This document shows positions 33,623-44,050 of a DNA stretch of 64,000 nucleotides, piece by piece. The DNA comes from Dryomyza anilis. Taxonomy: Eukaryota > Arthropoda > Insecta > Diptera > Dryomyzidae. Both the position numbers and the translations under genes were made by a program. The notes under the pieces were generated by a model. It saw only the letters and a program-made list of their open reading frames with translations. It did not search any database and was not told where the DNA came from. The stretch is taken from contig OX638133.1 in assembly GCA_951804985.1 (NCBI GenBank), positions 64,577,867 to 64,641,866 on the forward strand, given 5' to 3'. Numbering within the stretch: the first letter of the stretch is position 1; each line of letters starts with the position of its first letter.

Positions 33623-33848
33623 AACTAAATACTTTCAACAAAAAAAATTAATAATTTTTGGACATCTTTATTCTCGTAGGTTTTCCATTTACTGACGAGA
33701 GGTAGCGAGGTATAGAAAAATGTTTCTATGAAAAGATGTTGTTAGCCCCAGTCCAGGCTTGAACCGCAGTCTAACGCACTAACCACTGAGCTACCGCGGC
33801 TCACAACTAAATACTTTCAACAAAAAAAATTAATAATTTTTGGACATC
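33485..33848 (-). repeat. 182-bp tandem duplication of the SINE 5' half and flank
   Basis: Positions 33,485-33,666 are repeated as 33,667-33,848, including the tRNA-like SINE head, the target duplication and the following 35 bp. The junction falls at a shared ttta. The copies differ at a handful of bases (for example gaccaacg against gtctaacg), so a second A/B-box promoter is present. Confidence 0.85.
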
Positions 33849-34175
33849 TTTAACTATATGAGAAAAAAAATTGCATTAAGGGGGTAGTAGTCTGAAACCA
33901 GTGTTGTCACTCATCGAAGGTGACCTCGGAGTACAATTCAACCTATGGGCCAAATGTGTTAACCGCTGAGACATTTTCAACGGTTTATAAAACTTAATGA
34001 TCAGACATTAAATAACAAAGCTATAATGAAAAAACGGTTTTGGTGGTTTATAGCGGGTTCCAAAAAATTTTATTTTTTTGTTTTTTACACTTTTACGAGA
34101 TAATCTTTCATTTTAGGGGCGTACTTTCAAAAAAAAAATTTTTTGTATGGAGATCGACCCGGCCTAATAAATACT

Positions 34176-34794
34176 CATCAAATAATTTTCTTAAACACTT
34201 GTATTTAATTTTAATACATAGGTAATAAAAATGTAGGTAATTTAAAAGAAAATCCAAAAATATAATCACAATACTACTGTTATTTATAAATAATGGATTT
34301 CCGCGTTGCCAATACATAAATGTAACTTCGAAAATTCGAAATCAGCAGTTTATCTCAAATCAGTGAAAATTTACCAACACAACATGTTTTGAAGAAAATT
34401 GTTTAATTTGCCTGCAAATTTTGATGTAGATGATTAATTCAATTGAATCTATAGGCCTATGGAGGTATATCAGATCTTGGCCAGCTCCCACTTGTTGTAT
34501 AATTATGTAGCTGGCGGACGTCTCCAGCACCCCGGACTTAAAGCATAAACACCAAATGATTCTGCGGCATTTGTATTTATATCACTTGAGCACAAATTAC
34601 AGCAAAAATTCATTAATTAATGCAAAACAAAAGAATTACATTCCGGCACAACAATGCATTCGTAGAAAAAGTGTCAAAAATCTGTCAAAAAATCCGTTCC
34701 GACGGAACTTGTGATACCATAATCCGAACTTCGAATTCGATTCGGACCCTATGATAGATAAATCCGAATCCGAATGAAAATATCCGCTACGACG
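34176..34794. other. AT-rich sequence with a ccgaatccgaat motif cluster
   Basis: No gene. At about 34,690-34,790 words such as atccgttccgacggaa, aatccgaa and gaattcgattcggac look like the subterminal part of another transposon, into which the Transib-like element at 34,795 inserted. I did not find its other end. Confidence 0.45.
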
Positions 34795-34974
34795 CACAGT
34801 GGTCAAAAAGTGTATGTTTTCAGAAAAAAGTCAATACTTTTGGAACCAATAGATAATTGAATGAAGTTTTTTTTTTGTATAATTTTTGATCTTATTGCGG
34901 ATCATATTTCATATTTTTTGCGAATTTAATTTTTTTCAAAAAAATGTTATAACAGCCGGAAAATACGTCTAATA

Positions 34975-35470
34975 ATGACATTGATGTATAGTGGGCGTAT
35001 CCGTTAATGAAATGAAACAATTTTAACATACTTTATACTCATTTATGTATCCACTAACAATCCAAAGTTTTAAGTATATAGCACTTCTAGTTTTCTTCTT
35101 ACCGTGTTTTCCATTTTCAAGCGGACAGACGCAAATTATGCGAAATTGATGTATTTTGAGCGTACCCGTTAATGGGATGAAACTATTTTAACATATATTA
35201 TACTTCATATGTATGCACTAAAAATCCAAAGTTTTAAGTATATAGCTCTTTAATTTTCTTTTTAGCGTGTTTTCAGTATCCTTTGGACGGACGGACATTA
35301 TGTGAAATTGATGCATAGTGAGGGTACCCGTTAAAAAAATGAAACCATTTTAACATATTGTATACTTATATATGTATTCACTAAAAATACAAAGTTTTAA
35401 GTATAGACCTCTTTTAGTTTTCTTCTTAACGTGTACAAGCGGTGTACCATATAACAGTCGCTTAGACGTT
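34975..35470. repeat. Three tandem repeats of about 163 bp inside the Transib-like element
   Basis: The word attgatgtat or its variant attgatgcat starts successive monomers at about 34,980, 35,145 and 35,307. Each continues with a gtacccgtta-type segment, ttttaacata, actaaaaatccaaagtttta and a gcggacggacg-type end. Monomers are clearly diverged from each other, and the same three-monomer arrangement is found in every array copy (first at 41,195-41,690). Confidence 0.8.
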
Positions 35471-35889
35471 TCAGTTTGAGTCTCTTCAGAAAGCCAATAT
35501 TTAAAACACCTGCATGAAAAAGGGCTTTAATATATTTGCGTACATTTGAAAAATTGTATATTACATCTTAACCACTTTTCATTTTTTAACAAGAACGGTT
35601 TCATATTTCTGCTCGAGTTATACCATTTCACTCGAAAAGCGTAGAAAATTCTTTTTTTAACATCATTAAGAACAATATCGATTTAGTAAAATTCTCATAA
35701 TTTTTTTTTTTTTTACATCTTTCAATTTATTTACATCGTAACTGTTTTTTTTCAACTCTTCACTTAAAATTTGGTGAGAAATTCTAAATACTTTTTTTTT
35801 ATTTAATATAATTATAAAGTCAGATCAGATCTCACATAATAACATTATGATTTATTTTATAAAATATGAATTTATTTTATTTTATAAAA

Positions 35890-37760
35890 AATGAAAAACA
35901 GCTGACTTTGACAACATAAGAATATTGGACAAAAAAAAGAGAACAAACACTAGATATACTCTGGAGAGTCTTAGAATTCAACAGAAACTGACGACAACAA
36001 TGAACACGAAGGAGAACAAAGACAACATAAACACAAGCTATATGTATGCAATATAATTATTCTGTGATATTTTCTGTTTAACTTTAGTTCGCACTTGACA
36101 ATATTTTCTTAGTTTTAATATTTATTTTTATGTTAATTATTGACAATTTGTGTTGTAAAGTCGGGATAAATTACAATATTATAATTTAAATGTAACATAA
36201 AACAAAAGTGAGTAACAGAGAGTACAAATTTTAAAGTTTTGTGGAAGTATGTTCGTAATAATTGTTCTTTAAAAAATTATTTTTTCAAGATTCAATAAAA
36301 ATTCCCTGAGGAAGGTTCCACCTTCCGAAACGTAGGAGAAAATTATGAAATAAATTCGTTTTATTTGCATTTTAAACAATTTGAAATACTAGATGTGTGT
36401 CTCACAATATTATAATATTTTTGTAGTATTCGTTGATTTCATTGTGGTATTTATCTGGTACAAATACCACGAAACTATTCGTAGTATTTTTGTAGTTTTC
36501 GTTTAAACACAGCCAAATTTCAAAAGCTTTCCGAAAGCTTTTTGGTAAAAGAAGCTCTTTGTACTGAAATGTCATAATAAATTCAAAAAAATAAATAAAT
36601 TATTTGAAATTGTTTTTCAAAATTTTATTGAAAAATGAATATTAGAAACTGAATTTTATTGAACTGCATTTAATTGGCAGCACAAAAATAAAATGACCAC
36701 GACCTTGCAAATTTCAATGTAGTAAAGCTACAATATTAAGAAAAATATAAGTGTCCACAGAGGATCTGCAAGTAAAGGAAACCTATCGTGTAAAAAAACG
36801 TTGTTTTCACTTTTATTAGAAGTCTGTAATAGAAAAACAAAAAATAAAAATTGTCATGACTTTCAAAAAATAGTGCTCTTTACAGCGGACTAGAATATAT
36901 TATTCTCTAGTAACCGTGGTACCCCACAAAAATAAAAATGTTGTAATATTTGTTTCGCATAGCTTTATTTACTACACAAACTATACTACGTTATGTCTGT
37001 CACCTATCTGTATTTAGAATATTATAGTATTGTTATTATAATAACTTTACTAGATGTCTGTCTCAGGTATAAGAGTGAAAGGGTATATTCAGTTTGGTAC
37101 GCCGTTTGTAGGAAGCATTTCCGGTATGGAAAAGTATATATATTCTTGATCAGCATGATCTTCAGAGTCGATTTAGCGATGTCCATCTGTCTGTCTTTCC
37201 CTCTGTCTGTCTGTTGAAATCACGATTACAGAAAAAGTAGAAGAGCTAGAGCAATGAAACATTAGATTACTTATATATCTAAGCTGTCTGAACAAGAAAA
37301 TTGGCATGATCGGTTTATTGTGACCTAAGAACCGACCACTTATGTTCAAATACCTCATATAAAATGTATATCTACAGATCAATTTTACTGTATACGTACT
37401 TAGGTAAACTTTTTTTTTGATAAAATATATATTGACTCATGCTCAAATACATGAAAATAGTGGTTTCCGGCGAAACGACTTGTGGTTCAACAAAAAAAAA
37501 TCGAAATTCGGTACACCAACCCATTTGTAAATATGGGTATCAAATGAATGGAAATACTTCAGCGATTGAAAGTTTGTAGCTATTTTCGGGATTCGTATAT
37601 CCTGGTGACCTATATACCACTTTTAATGGTAACCATACATATGTGTAGGGTATTTATAGTCAGCTTAGACCGACTATAATTTTGATAATCCTAACTATCA
37701 TAATAACATCTACTTTAAAATTTCCCATGTGATCTAACCTTCCCAACCGGTTTCTATTTC
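35890..37760. other. Foreign block inside the Transib-like element
   Basis: Compared with the array copies this block is extra. It contains A-rich sequence, a hairpin-like ctgaggaaggttccaccttc at about 36,305 followed by cgaaacgtagg, a form I associate with tails of some retroelements, and at its right end a copy of the hairpin-ended repeat (37,066-37,753). No coding sequence is recognisable. Confidence 0.6.
37066..37753 (+). repeat. Hairpin-ended dispersed repeat, near-complete copy
   Basis: Runs from aagagtgaaagggtatattc to taaccttcccaaccggtt. The first about 15 bp of the family are replaced by other sequence. It carries the (GTCT)n run near 37,185-37,215, corresponding to the (GACA)n run in opposite copies. 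Confidence 0.78.
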
Positions 37761-38261
37761 TTTTGTTAATCTTTTAACACTTTTATGAGCATATTTTACA
37801 ATAAGAATCTAAGATACTCAACTCCGTAAAGATGTGCCTGAAACTATGCAATCCTTTTTTGGGTCAGTAAAATGCTCCAAAATTTGGCTGTTTGTTAGGT
37901 TAAGACACAAAAGTGGTAACAATTATCGGGGTCGCAAGTGGTCGCAAGTGCATTTTACAGAAATAGAAAGTAGACATTCTACACTTTATTTTGATACCAA
38001 TTAGCCTGGATAGGTCAGGATAGCTAACAAAGATTTATTCTACCAAAGTTTGAGAATTTTAATTGTTATAAATAATTTGCATTTTAGAAAGATTTACAAA
38101 TAATTTTGAAATTATTTTCTTTTAATATGAAAGTGCAAGGGTCACTTTTATCATTTACGAAAAAAAATGTTTTAAAACGCTGAAGGTGTTCCAAAAAAAC
38201 AGATTTTCAACACCATATATCAAAAAAGGACCTTTTTCCAAAAATAAACCACTGTGTGACG

Positions 38262-39459
38262 GGCCTCATGATTGCCCTTATTAAAAGTTGTATAAAATAC
38301 TCAGCACTATCGTGAATAAAATTTCCCTCGGAATTTTTCCCCTAGGTGGAAAATAGGTACCGTGATCAATGTTCACATATATAAAACATGTAAAGAATAT
38401 TATTATAGAAAATAACAAAAAAATACGTATCATAAACAAAATTATAGATGAACAATTTGACTTATTTCGCCCTAAAAGTTTCTCCACCTTTTAACCAGGA
38501 AAATAAATTAATTTATAAAAATAAAACATTTTAATTCATCAAAATTTTATTGACAATATGAACAAATTAACCACAATTAATTAATAAGAAATTATTTACA
38601 CATTTCTGCACAACAAAACAAAAAAAAAATGGGAATTTATTACTATTATAGATAGCAATAGATTACCTATTATTAAAATAATAGTAAAATACCGATGCAA
38701 TGAAAATGTAAGATTTCACGCCGAATGTGCGTAAAACATGATCGCTTTAAAATGCGAGAAACAAAGTTATTCAAATGTTTTTTAAATATACATTAAACTC
38801 ATTTTTTATGTGATTTCAACATAAAATCAGAAATTAGCTAAACATAAAATAAAAACACATTTAAAATATATTATAATCATGCATTCATTTACTACACTGC
38901 ACATCTGCTGCATATTTTATTAAAGCGTCGGTATGTTGTGAATTAGCGCATACATTTTTCTTTTCTTTATGGTTCTTCACTATTCATTCAGTTTTGGATG
39001 TTGCTGTACATATGTTGAGCGCATCATGTTTTTATATCTTGTTGTACAGTAACATGTTCATAGCATTGTCCCAACGCTTCACGTTGGCAACAATGATAAT
39101 AATTTGGCAAAGCGCTAAAGCTTTGCTTAGACCACACCTCTTTCAGGTTAGCTTGCACAGTTAACAGAAGCTGACAATAATTTGGCAAAACGCTAAAGCT
39201 TTACTTAGACCACACCTCTTTCAAGAGGCTTGCAATACAATTTTCCATTGCATAATTTTGGGTCTATGTTAAAATAAGCAAGGCAGCGTTTACCAACAAT
39301 TCTGATATTTCGCAATTGGTGTCAGCCAAAAACTGCAAGTCGGACTTTCTTTAAAAGTCACGTACACCAAAATTGAGTGTAAGTGAAAAACTATTTGTTT
39401 TTTAATTAAAAAAAAGGGGAAATTCGAAAACTAGATTTAATTATATTTTGGTGTTTTTT
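38262..39459. other. AT-rich sequence, no gene seen, with one local duplication
   Basis: No coding region or transposon end is recognised. Around 39,098-39,148 and 39,173-39,223 the words aataatttggcaaa, cgctaaagcttt and cttagaccacacctctttca occur twice, a 75-bp-spaced direct duplication. Confidence 0.55.
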
Positions 39460-39777
39460 TATACCCTACACTAAGAGTGAAAGGGTATATCCAGTTTGGT
39501 ACGCCGTTTGTAACACCCAGAAGGAAGCATCTCCGGTATGGAAAAGTATATATATTCTTGATCAGCATGACCTCCTGAGTCGACTTAGCGATGTCCATCT
39601 GTCTGTCTGTTGAAATCCCTACTACTTTTAAAATTGAAGAGCTAGATAAATGAAACTTATAACTTAGATTACTAATATACCCACGCTGTATGGGCGAAAA
39701 TATAGGCGAGATCGGTCCATTGTGACCTATGATACGACCACTTATGTTCAAATACCTCATATAAAATGTACATATAA
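39460..39777 (+). repeat. Hairpin-ended dispersed repeat, partial forward copy
   Basis: Begins tataccctacactaagagtg and continues for about 318 bp through the gtctgtctgt run, then stops at atataaccag. It is opposed to the full copy that starts at once on its right, so the two form a large inverted repeat. Confidence 0.85.
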
Positions 39778-40545
39778 CCAGTTGTGAATGTTAGATCACA
39801 TGGGAAATTTTAAAGTAGGTGTAATTATTATAGTTAGGATTATCAAAATTATAATCGGTCTAAGCCGACTATAAATACCCTACACATATGTGTGGTTACC
39901 ATTCAAAGTGATATATAGGTCACCAGGGTATACGAATCCTGAAAATAACTACAAACATTCAATCGCTGAAGAATTTCCATTCATTTGATACTCATATTTA
40001 CAAATGGGTAGGTGTACCGAATTTCGATTTTTTTTTGTGAACCACAAGTCTTTTCGCCGGAAAACATTATTATCATGTATTTGAGCATGATGTCAATATA
40101 TATTTGACCAAAAAAGTTTACCTAAGCACGTATACATAAAAATTGATTTTTATATGTACATTTTATATAAGGTATTTGAACATAAGTGGTCGGATCATAG
40201 GTCACAATGGACCGATCTCGCCCATTTTTTCGCACATACAGCGTAGGTATATTAGTAACTAAGTTATAAGTTTCATTTATCTAGCTCTTCAATTTTAAAA
40301 GTCTTAGGGATTTCAACAGACAGACAGACGGACAGACAGACGGACAGACAGACAGACGGACAGACAGACGGACAGACAGACAGACGGACAGACAGACGGA
40401 CAGACGGACGGACATCGCTAAATCGACTCAGGAGGTCATGCTGATCAAGAATATATATACTTTTCCATACCGGAGATGCTTCCTTCTGGGTGTTACAAAC
40501 GGCGTACCAAACTGAATATACCCTTTCACTCTTAGTGTAGGGTAT
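39778..40545 (-). repeat. Hairpin-ended dispersed repeat, full reverse copy
   Basis: Reads from gttagatcacatgggaaatt on the left to cttagtgtagggtataat on the right, about 770 bp including an expanded GACA/GACG run. The right-hand half (from 40,164) is the first part of the tandem array unit. The array therefore begins inside this element. Confidence 0.85.
40315..40412. repeat. (GACA/GACG)n microsatellite, expanded in unit 1
   Basis: About 98 bp of cagacagacggacaga-type repeats. The other array units have only about 25-30 bp at this point (for example 44,355-44,380), which accounts for unit 1 being about 75 bp longer. Confidence 0.92.
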
Positions 40546-40546
40546 A

Positions 40547-40924
40547 ATGATACGAAAGACGGACGACGTGTTCGTTAATGAATTGAATAATTTAGTTAAA
40601 AGCTCATTTAAGTTACGACTTCGGGATTACACTTTGCGAATGCTCATGTTGAGCAGTAAGCAAACAACACTGGAGAAATTGGTGGAAGAGGCATTGGACC
40701 ATACGACGATACAAAGGGAGTCAGCAGAGTTAACGGGCATAGACAAGTTTGAAGTCCATTTCAATGAGCCCTCATCGGCCTTCATGTCAAATAATCGTAC
40801 TGCATCAGGTAGCCAAGACAATGAAAAAAAGGAGACGGAAGAGAAGGTTGGTTGGTGCATTGGACTGCGAGCCGAAATGTCCCCGGTTCAAGCCAAGACT
40901 GGGGCTAACAACATCTTTTCATAG
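40547..40924 (+). other. 125-codon ORF of the array unit, function unknown
   Basis: The frame starts MIRKTDDVFVNELNNLVKSS and is rich in charged residues, with a possible helical stretch around LRMLMLSSKQTTLEKLVEEA. This segment distantly recalls the C-terminal end of retrotransposon Gag capsids, but I cannot support a family. The last roughly 25 residues come from the SINE, so the C-terminus is a fusion by chance. Copies start at 44,513, 50,215, 58,137 and 62,106. In unit 4 (54,177) an extra A after GSQDK shifts the frame. No introns, no codon-level constraint visible. Probably a retroelement fragment that happens to stay open. Confidence 0.4.
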
Positions 40925-41013
40925 AAACATTTTTCTATACCGCGCTACCTCTCGGCAGTAAATGACAAACCTACGAGAGTAAAACATTGCCTATGAAAAG
41001 CTCTCATCCGCTG
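40846..41013 (+). mobile_element. SINE 5' part in unit 1
   Basis: From about ggttggtgcattggactgcg onward it resembles the tRNA-like head, with B box GGTTCAAGCC at 40,885-40,894. The canonical A box TAGCTCAGTGG is not preserved. It continues in the SINE body until the CGCTG at 41,009-41,013, where the Transib-like element begins. Confidence 0.75.
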
Positions 41014-42638
41014 CACAGTGGTCAAAAAGTGTATGTTTTCGGAAAAAAACGTCAAGAACTTTGGAACCAATAGAGATAAATGAATGACGTTTTATTTTTA
41101 TTATTTTTGGTCTTATTGCGGATCATATTTAATATATTTTGAATTTACATTTTTCCAAAAAAATGTTATAACCGCCGGAAAATACGTCTAATTATGACAT
41201 TGATGTATAGTGGGAGTACCCGTAAATGAAATGAAATCATTTTAACATACTTTATACTTATTTATATATGCACTAAAAATTCAAAGTTTTCAATATATAA
41301 CTCTTCTAGTTTTCTTCTTAACGTGTTTTCCATTTTCAAGCGGACGTACGCAAATTATGTGAAATTGATGTATTTTGGGCGTAACCGTTAAAGGAATGAA
41401 GCCATTTTAACATACTTTATACTTATTTATGCATGCACTAAAAATCCAAAGTTTTAAGTATATAGCTCTTCTAGTTTTATTCTTAATGTGTTTTCTATTT
41501 TCAAGCGGACGGACGCACATTATATGAAATTGATGTATAGCGGGCGTACCCATTAAAAGAATGAAACCTTTTTAACATATTGTATACTTATATATGTAAT
41601 CACTAAAAACACAAATTTTTATGTGTACTTAGACCTCTTTTAGTTTTCTTCTTAACGTATTTTACGTGTACCAGCGGTCTACCATATAACAGTCGCTTAG
41701 ACGTTCCAGGTTGAGACTCTTCAGACAAGCTAATAATCAAAACACCTGCATGAACAAGTGCTTTAATATATTTGCCTACATTTTAAAAGTTGTATATTAC
41801 ATCCTAACCACTTTTCATTTTTTAACAAGAACCGTTTAATATTTCTGCTCGAGTTATACTATTTCTCTCGAAATGCGTTGAAAATTCTTTTTTTAACATC
41901 ATTAAGAACCATTTCGATTTCTTCGTTAGTCAAATTCTCATAATTTTCTTTAAAAAAATTTTCAATTTATTCACATCGTAACCGTTTTTTACCAATTATT
42001 CCCTTAAAATTTGGTGGGAAATTCTAAATGCTTTCTTTTTTATTTAATATAATTATAAAGTCAGATCAGATCTCACAGGCTTCATCTTAATAATATTATA
42101 ATTTATTTTATAAAAAATAAATAAAAACAAAACTAATTAGTTGACACTTGTTTGTTTTTTTTATTCCTTTTGTTATTCTTAGAATTTTTTAGGAGTATAT
42201 TTTACTATAAGAATTTCTAAGAAATTCAACTCCGTTAGATGTGCCTGAAACTATGCAATCCTTTTTTGGTCAATAAAATGGTAACAAAAGTGGTAAAAAA
42301 TATCGGGGTCGCAAGTGCATTTTACAGAAATAGAAAGTAGACACACTTTATTTTGATACCAATTAGCATGGATAGGTCAGGATAGCTAACAAAGATTCAT
42401 TCTACTAAAGATTGAGAATTTTTTGATTTTAACTGTTATAATAAATTAGCATTTTATAAATATTTACAAATAATTTTGAAATTTACAAATAAATTTGAAA
42501 AATTTTGAAAACTAAACGTTATATTTTTAAACAGCGAACGGATTAATAATATTTTGAGTTTTTGCTACACAAAAGTTTGTTCTATTTTGAAAACCATATA
42601 TATCAATAAGGGACTTTTTCCAAAAATAAACCACTGTG
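41014..42638. mobile_element. Transib-like element inserted in the SINE (unit 1)
   Basis: The 1,625-bp element starts CACAGTGGTCAAAAAGTG and ends, read inward, CACAGTGGTTTATTTTTGG. The flanks are CGCTG (41,009-41,013) and CGCCG (42,639-42,643). Removing the element and one flank gives a SINE sequence that aligns without gaps to the uninterrupted SINE at 33.4 kb (26 of 33 positions around the site), which proves an insertion with a 5-bp target duplication. At the left end an A-rich block (aaaaaaacg) follows CACAGTG after 22 bp, at the right end one (aaaaagtcc) after 12 bp. Three 165-bp internal repeats. No transposase gene. Confidence 0.72.
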
Positions 42639-42790
42639 CGCCGTCCGGATTCGACATTAAACTGTAGGTGCCCCACTCTAAGTACAAATATAACACGCAC
42701 AGTTCAAAATGGTGAGAGAGCTTGGCCGTAGTTCTTATAGGACTGTAACGCCAAACTATTATTATATTAAGTAATAAATATAATAAATTT
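42639..42790 (+). mobile_element. SINE 3' part in unit 1
   Basis: Continues the SINE after the Transib-like insertion (cattaaactgtaggtgcccc, then acgcacagttcaaaatggtg). It ends in an AT trinucleotide-rich tail (attattatattaagtaataa). The same parts are uninterrupted in the copy at 33,342-33,622. Confidence 0.78.
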
Positions 42791-43159
42791 GAGCACTTAT
42801 AATTAAACAAATACGATGTGTTAATCGTTGACGATATTCATCGAATCAATTAGAAAACTCGATTGGTATTAATTAATTTAGTTGAGCGGTTCTGTAGTTT
42901 TGTCGGCGATATGTTTATTAAAACTATTATATTTATTGTTTATTAGGTACTCAAAAACATAATTATTTAAGCTGAAACAAAAATACAGCAAATGTGCACA
43001 CCAGAAATCTTTACTATCGGCTGCCGAAAAACCCGAATGTACTTTCGGTTCGTGTTTGATAGCCTAAAAAACACTGCTTTAAGCTTTATTTTTAAAATCA
43101 CACTATTTGTAGCGTAAATTAAAAGAATACACATGAATGCTGTTTTTGCCATACAAAAT
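42791..43159. other. Unassigned segment of the array unit
   Basis: 370 bp between the SINE tail and the MITE. It includes an imperfect palindrome cgaaaaacccgaatgtactt followed by tcggttcg near 43,025. A 61-codon minus-strand frame is open in most units but shows no recognisable domain. Continues after the MITE at 44,052-44,203, so the MITE split a single older sequence. Confidence 0.5.
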
Positions 43160-43161
43160 TA

Positions 43162-44050
43162 CACCCAGAAAAAAATCATGGTAAATTGATAGTATTTCAA
43201 TAGAAAAACAATAATTTATACCATTAAAATTGGTCAATAGGATGCGTCCCATTTGTTCAGTAATATTGAAACTGTTAATACAATGTGTGGTTATACCATA
43301 TATTTTATAATGTGATATTTTAATTACAATAAGAAAGACCTATACAAATTTAATGATACGTATTATTAATTTTATGGTCAAATTACATTTTTCTAATAAT
43401 TTATTAAAACAAAAATGTATTTCAGTTAATTTATTGTATATATTATTTTATATAAATGTCGAAATTGATATTCACTTTTACAACATACACATAAAAAGAC
43501 ACTTCTTGCTGTAAACGGTTATAACACATTTCACATTTAATGTTTGCTTTGGTTTCCAATAATTGATTGTAGTACTTGAGTCTGCAGTTATTTTTGAGTC
43601 CGTTGGCATATTAGAAGTTCGATGTATTATTTATTTTCGTAATAAAAAAAAATATAAATATAAATAAATATGTAATTATAATTTATTTACATTAAATACA
43701 TTGAGTCCTTACCAATGTCGCGTTTAATAATGTGGAATATTACAAAAAAATACATGCGACCATTTTGAGTAAACACGCAGAATGACGTACAAAACGAACA
43801 TGTTTGTATTCGTTTTTGTGTTTTTTTTACACCACGTTTGTTATTATAGGAGGAAACCATTAAAACAACAGTATTTATTCTATTTAAAATAATAATATTG
43901 AAACATTTAAATTTATGGTACTGAATTTTTCAAATACTATTGAATTAATTAGAAAACTTTTGATTTAAAAAGAAAAAAACTATTAATACATTTACCATAA
44001 GATCAATGGTCGTACCATAAAGTACTTAATGGTACATTTTCTTCTGAGTG
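43162..44050. mobile_element. mariner-type MITE (unit 1)
   Basis: Ends CACCCAGAAAAAAATCATGG and, read inward from the right, CACTCAGAAGAAAATGTACC, flanked by TA on both sides (43,160-43,161 and 44,051-44,052). The 889-bp interior has no transposase frame. TA duplications and CACTCAGAA-type ends fit Tc1/mariner. Equivalent copies are at 48,868-49,750, 52,830-53,712, 56,784-57,672 and 60,753-61,641. Confidence 0.78.

Larger units (their letters stand above)
34795..38256. mobile_element. Transib-like non-autonomous transposon, single-locus copy
   Basis: The left end is CACAGTGGTCAAAAAGTG and the right end, read inward, CACAGTGGTTTATTTTTGG. The flanks are cgacg (34,790-34,794) and tgacg (38,257-38,261), a 5-bp duplication with one mismatch. 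After CACAGTG an A-rich block follows 22 bp in at the left end and 12 bp in at the right. It shares its body with the copies inside the array, including three tandem repeats of about 163 bp, but a 1.9 kb foreign block (about 35,890-37,760) interrupts it. CACAGTG termini and GC-rich 5-bp duplications are features of Transib, the group related to RAG1. No transposase ORF is present. Confidence 0.68.

Noticed and set aside
36300..36350. Tail of a Penelope-like or LINE element (ggaaggttccaccttcc hairpin then cgaaacg)
   Set aside because: The motif is suggestive, but no reverse transcriptase or other part of such an element was found beside it, so it is not called.
42565..43152. Minus-strand frames of 61-81 codons repeated in each unit
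   Set aside because: They run across the Transib-like end and SINE or through unassigned AT-rich DNA, are repeated only because the unit is, and have no domain.
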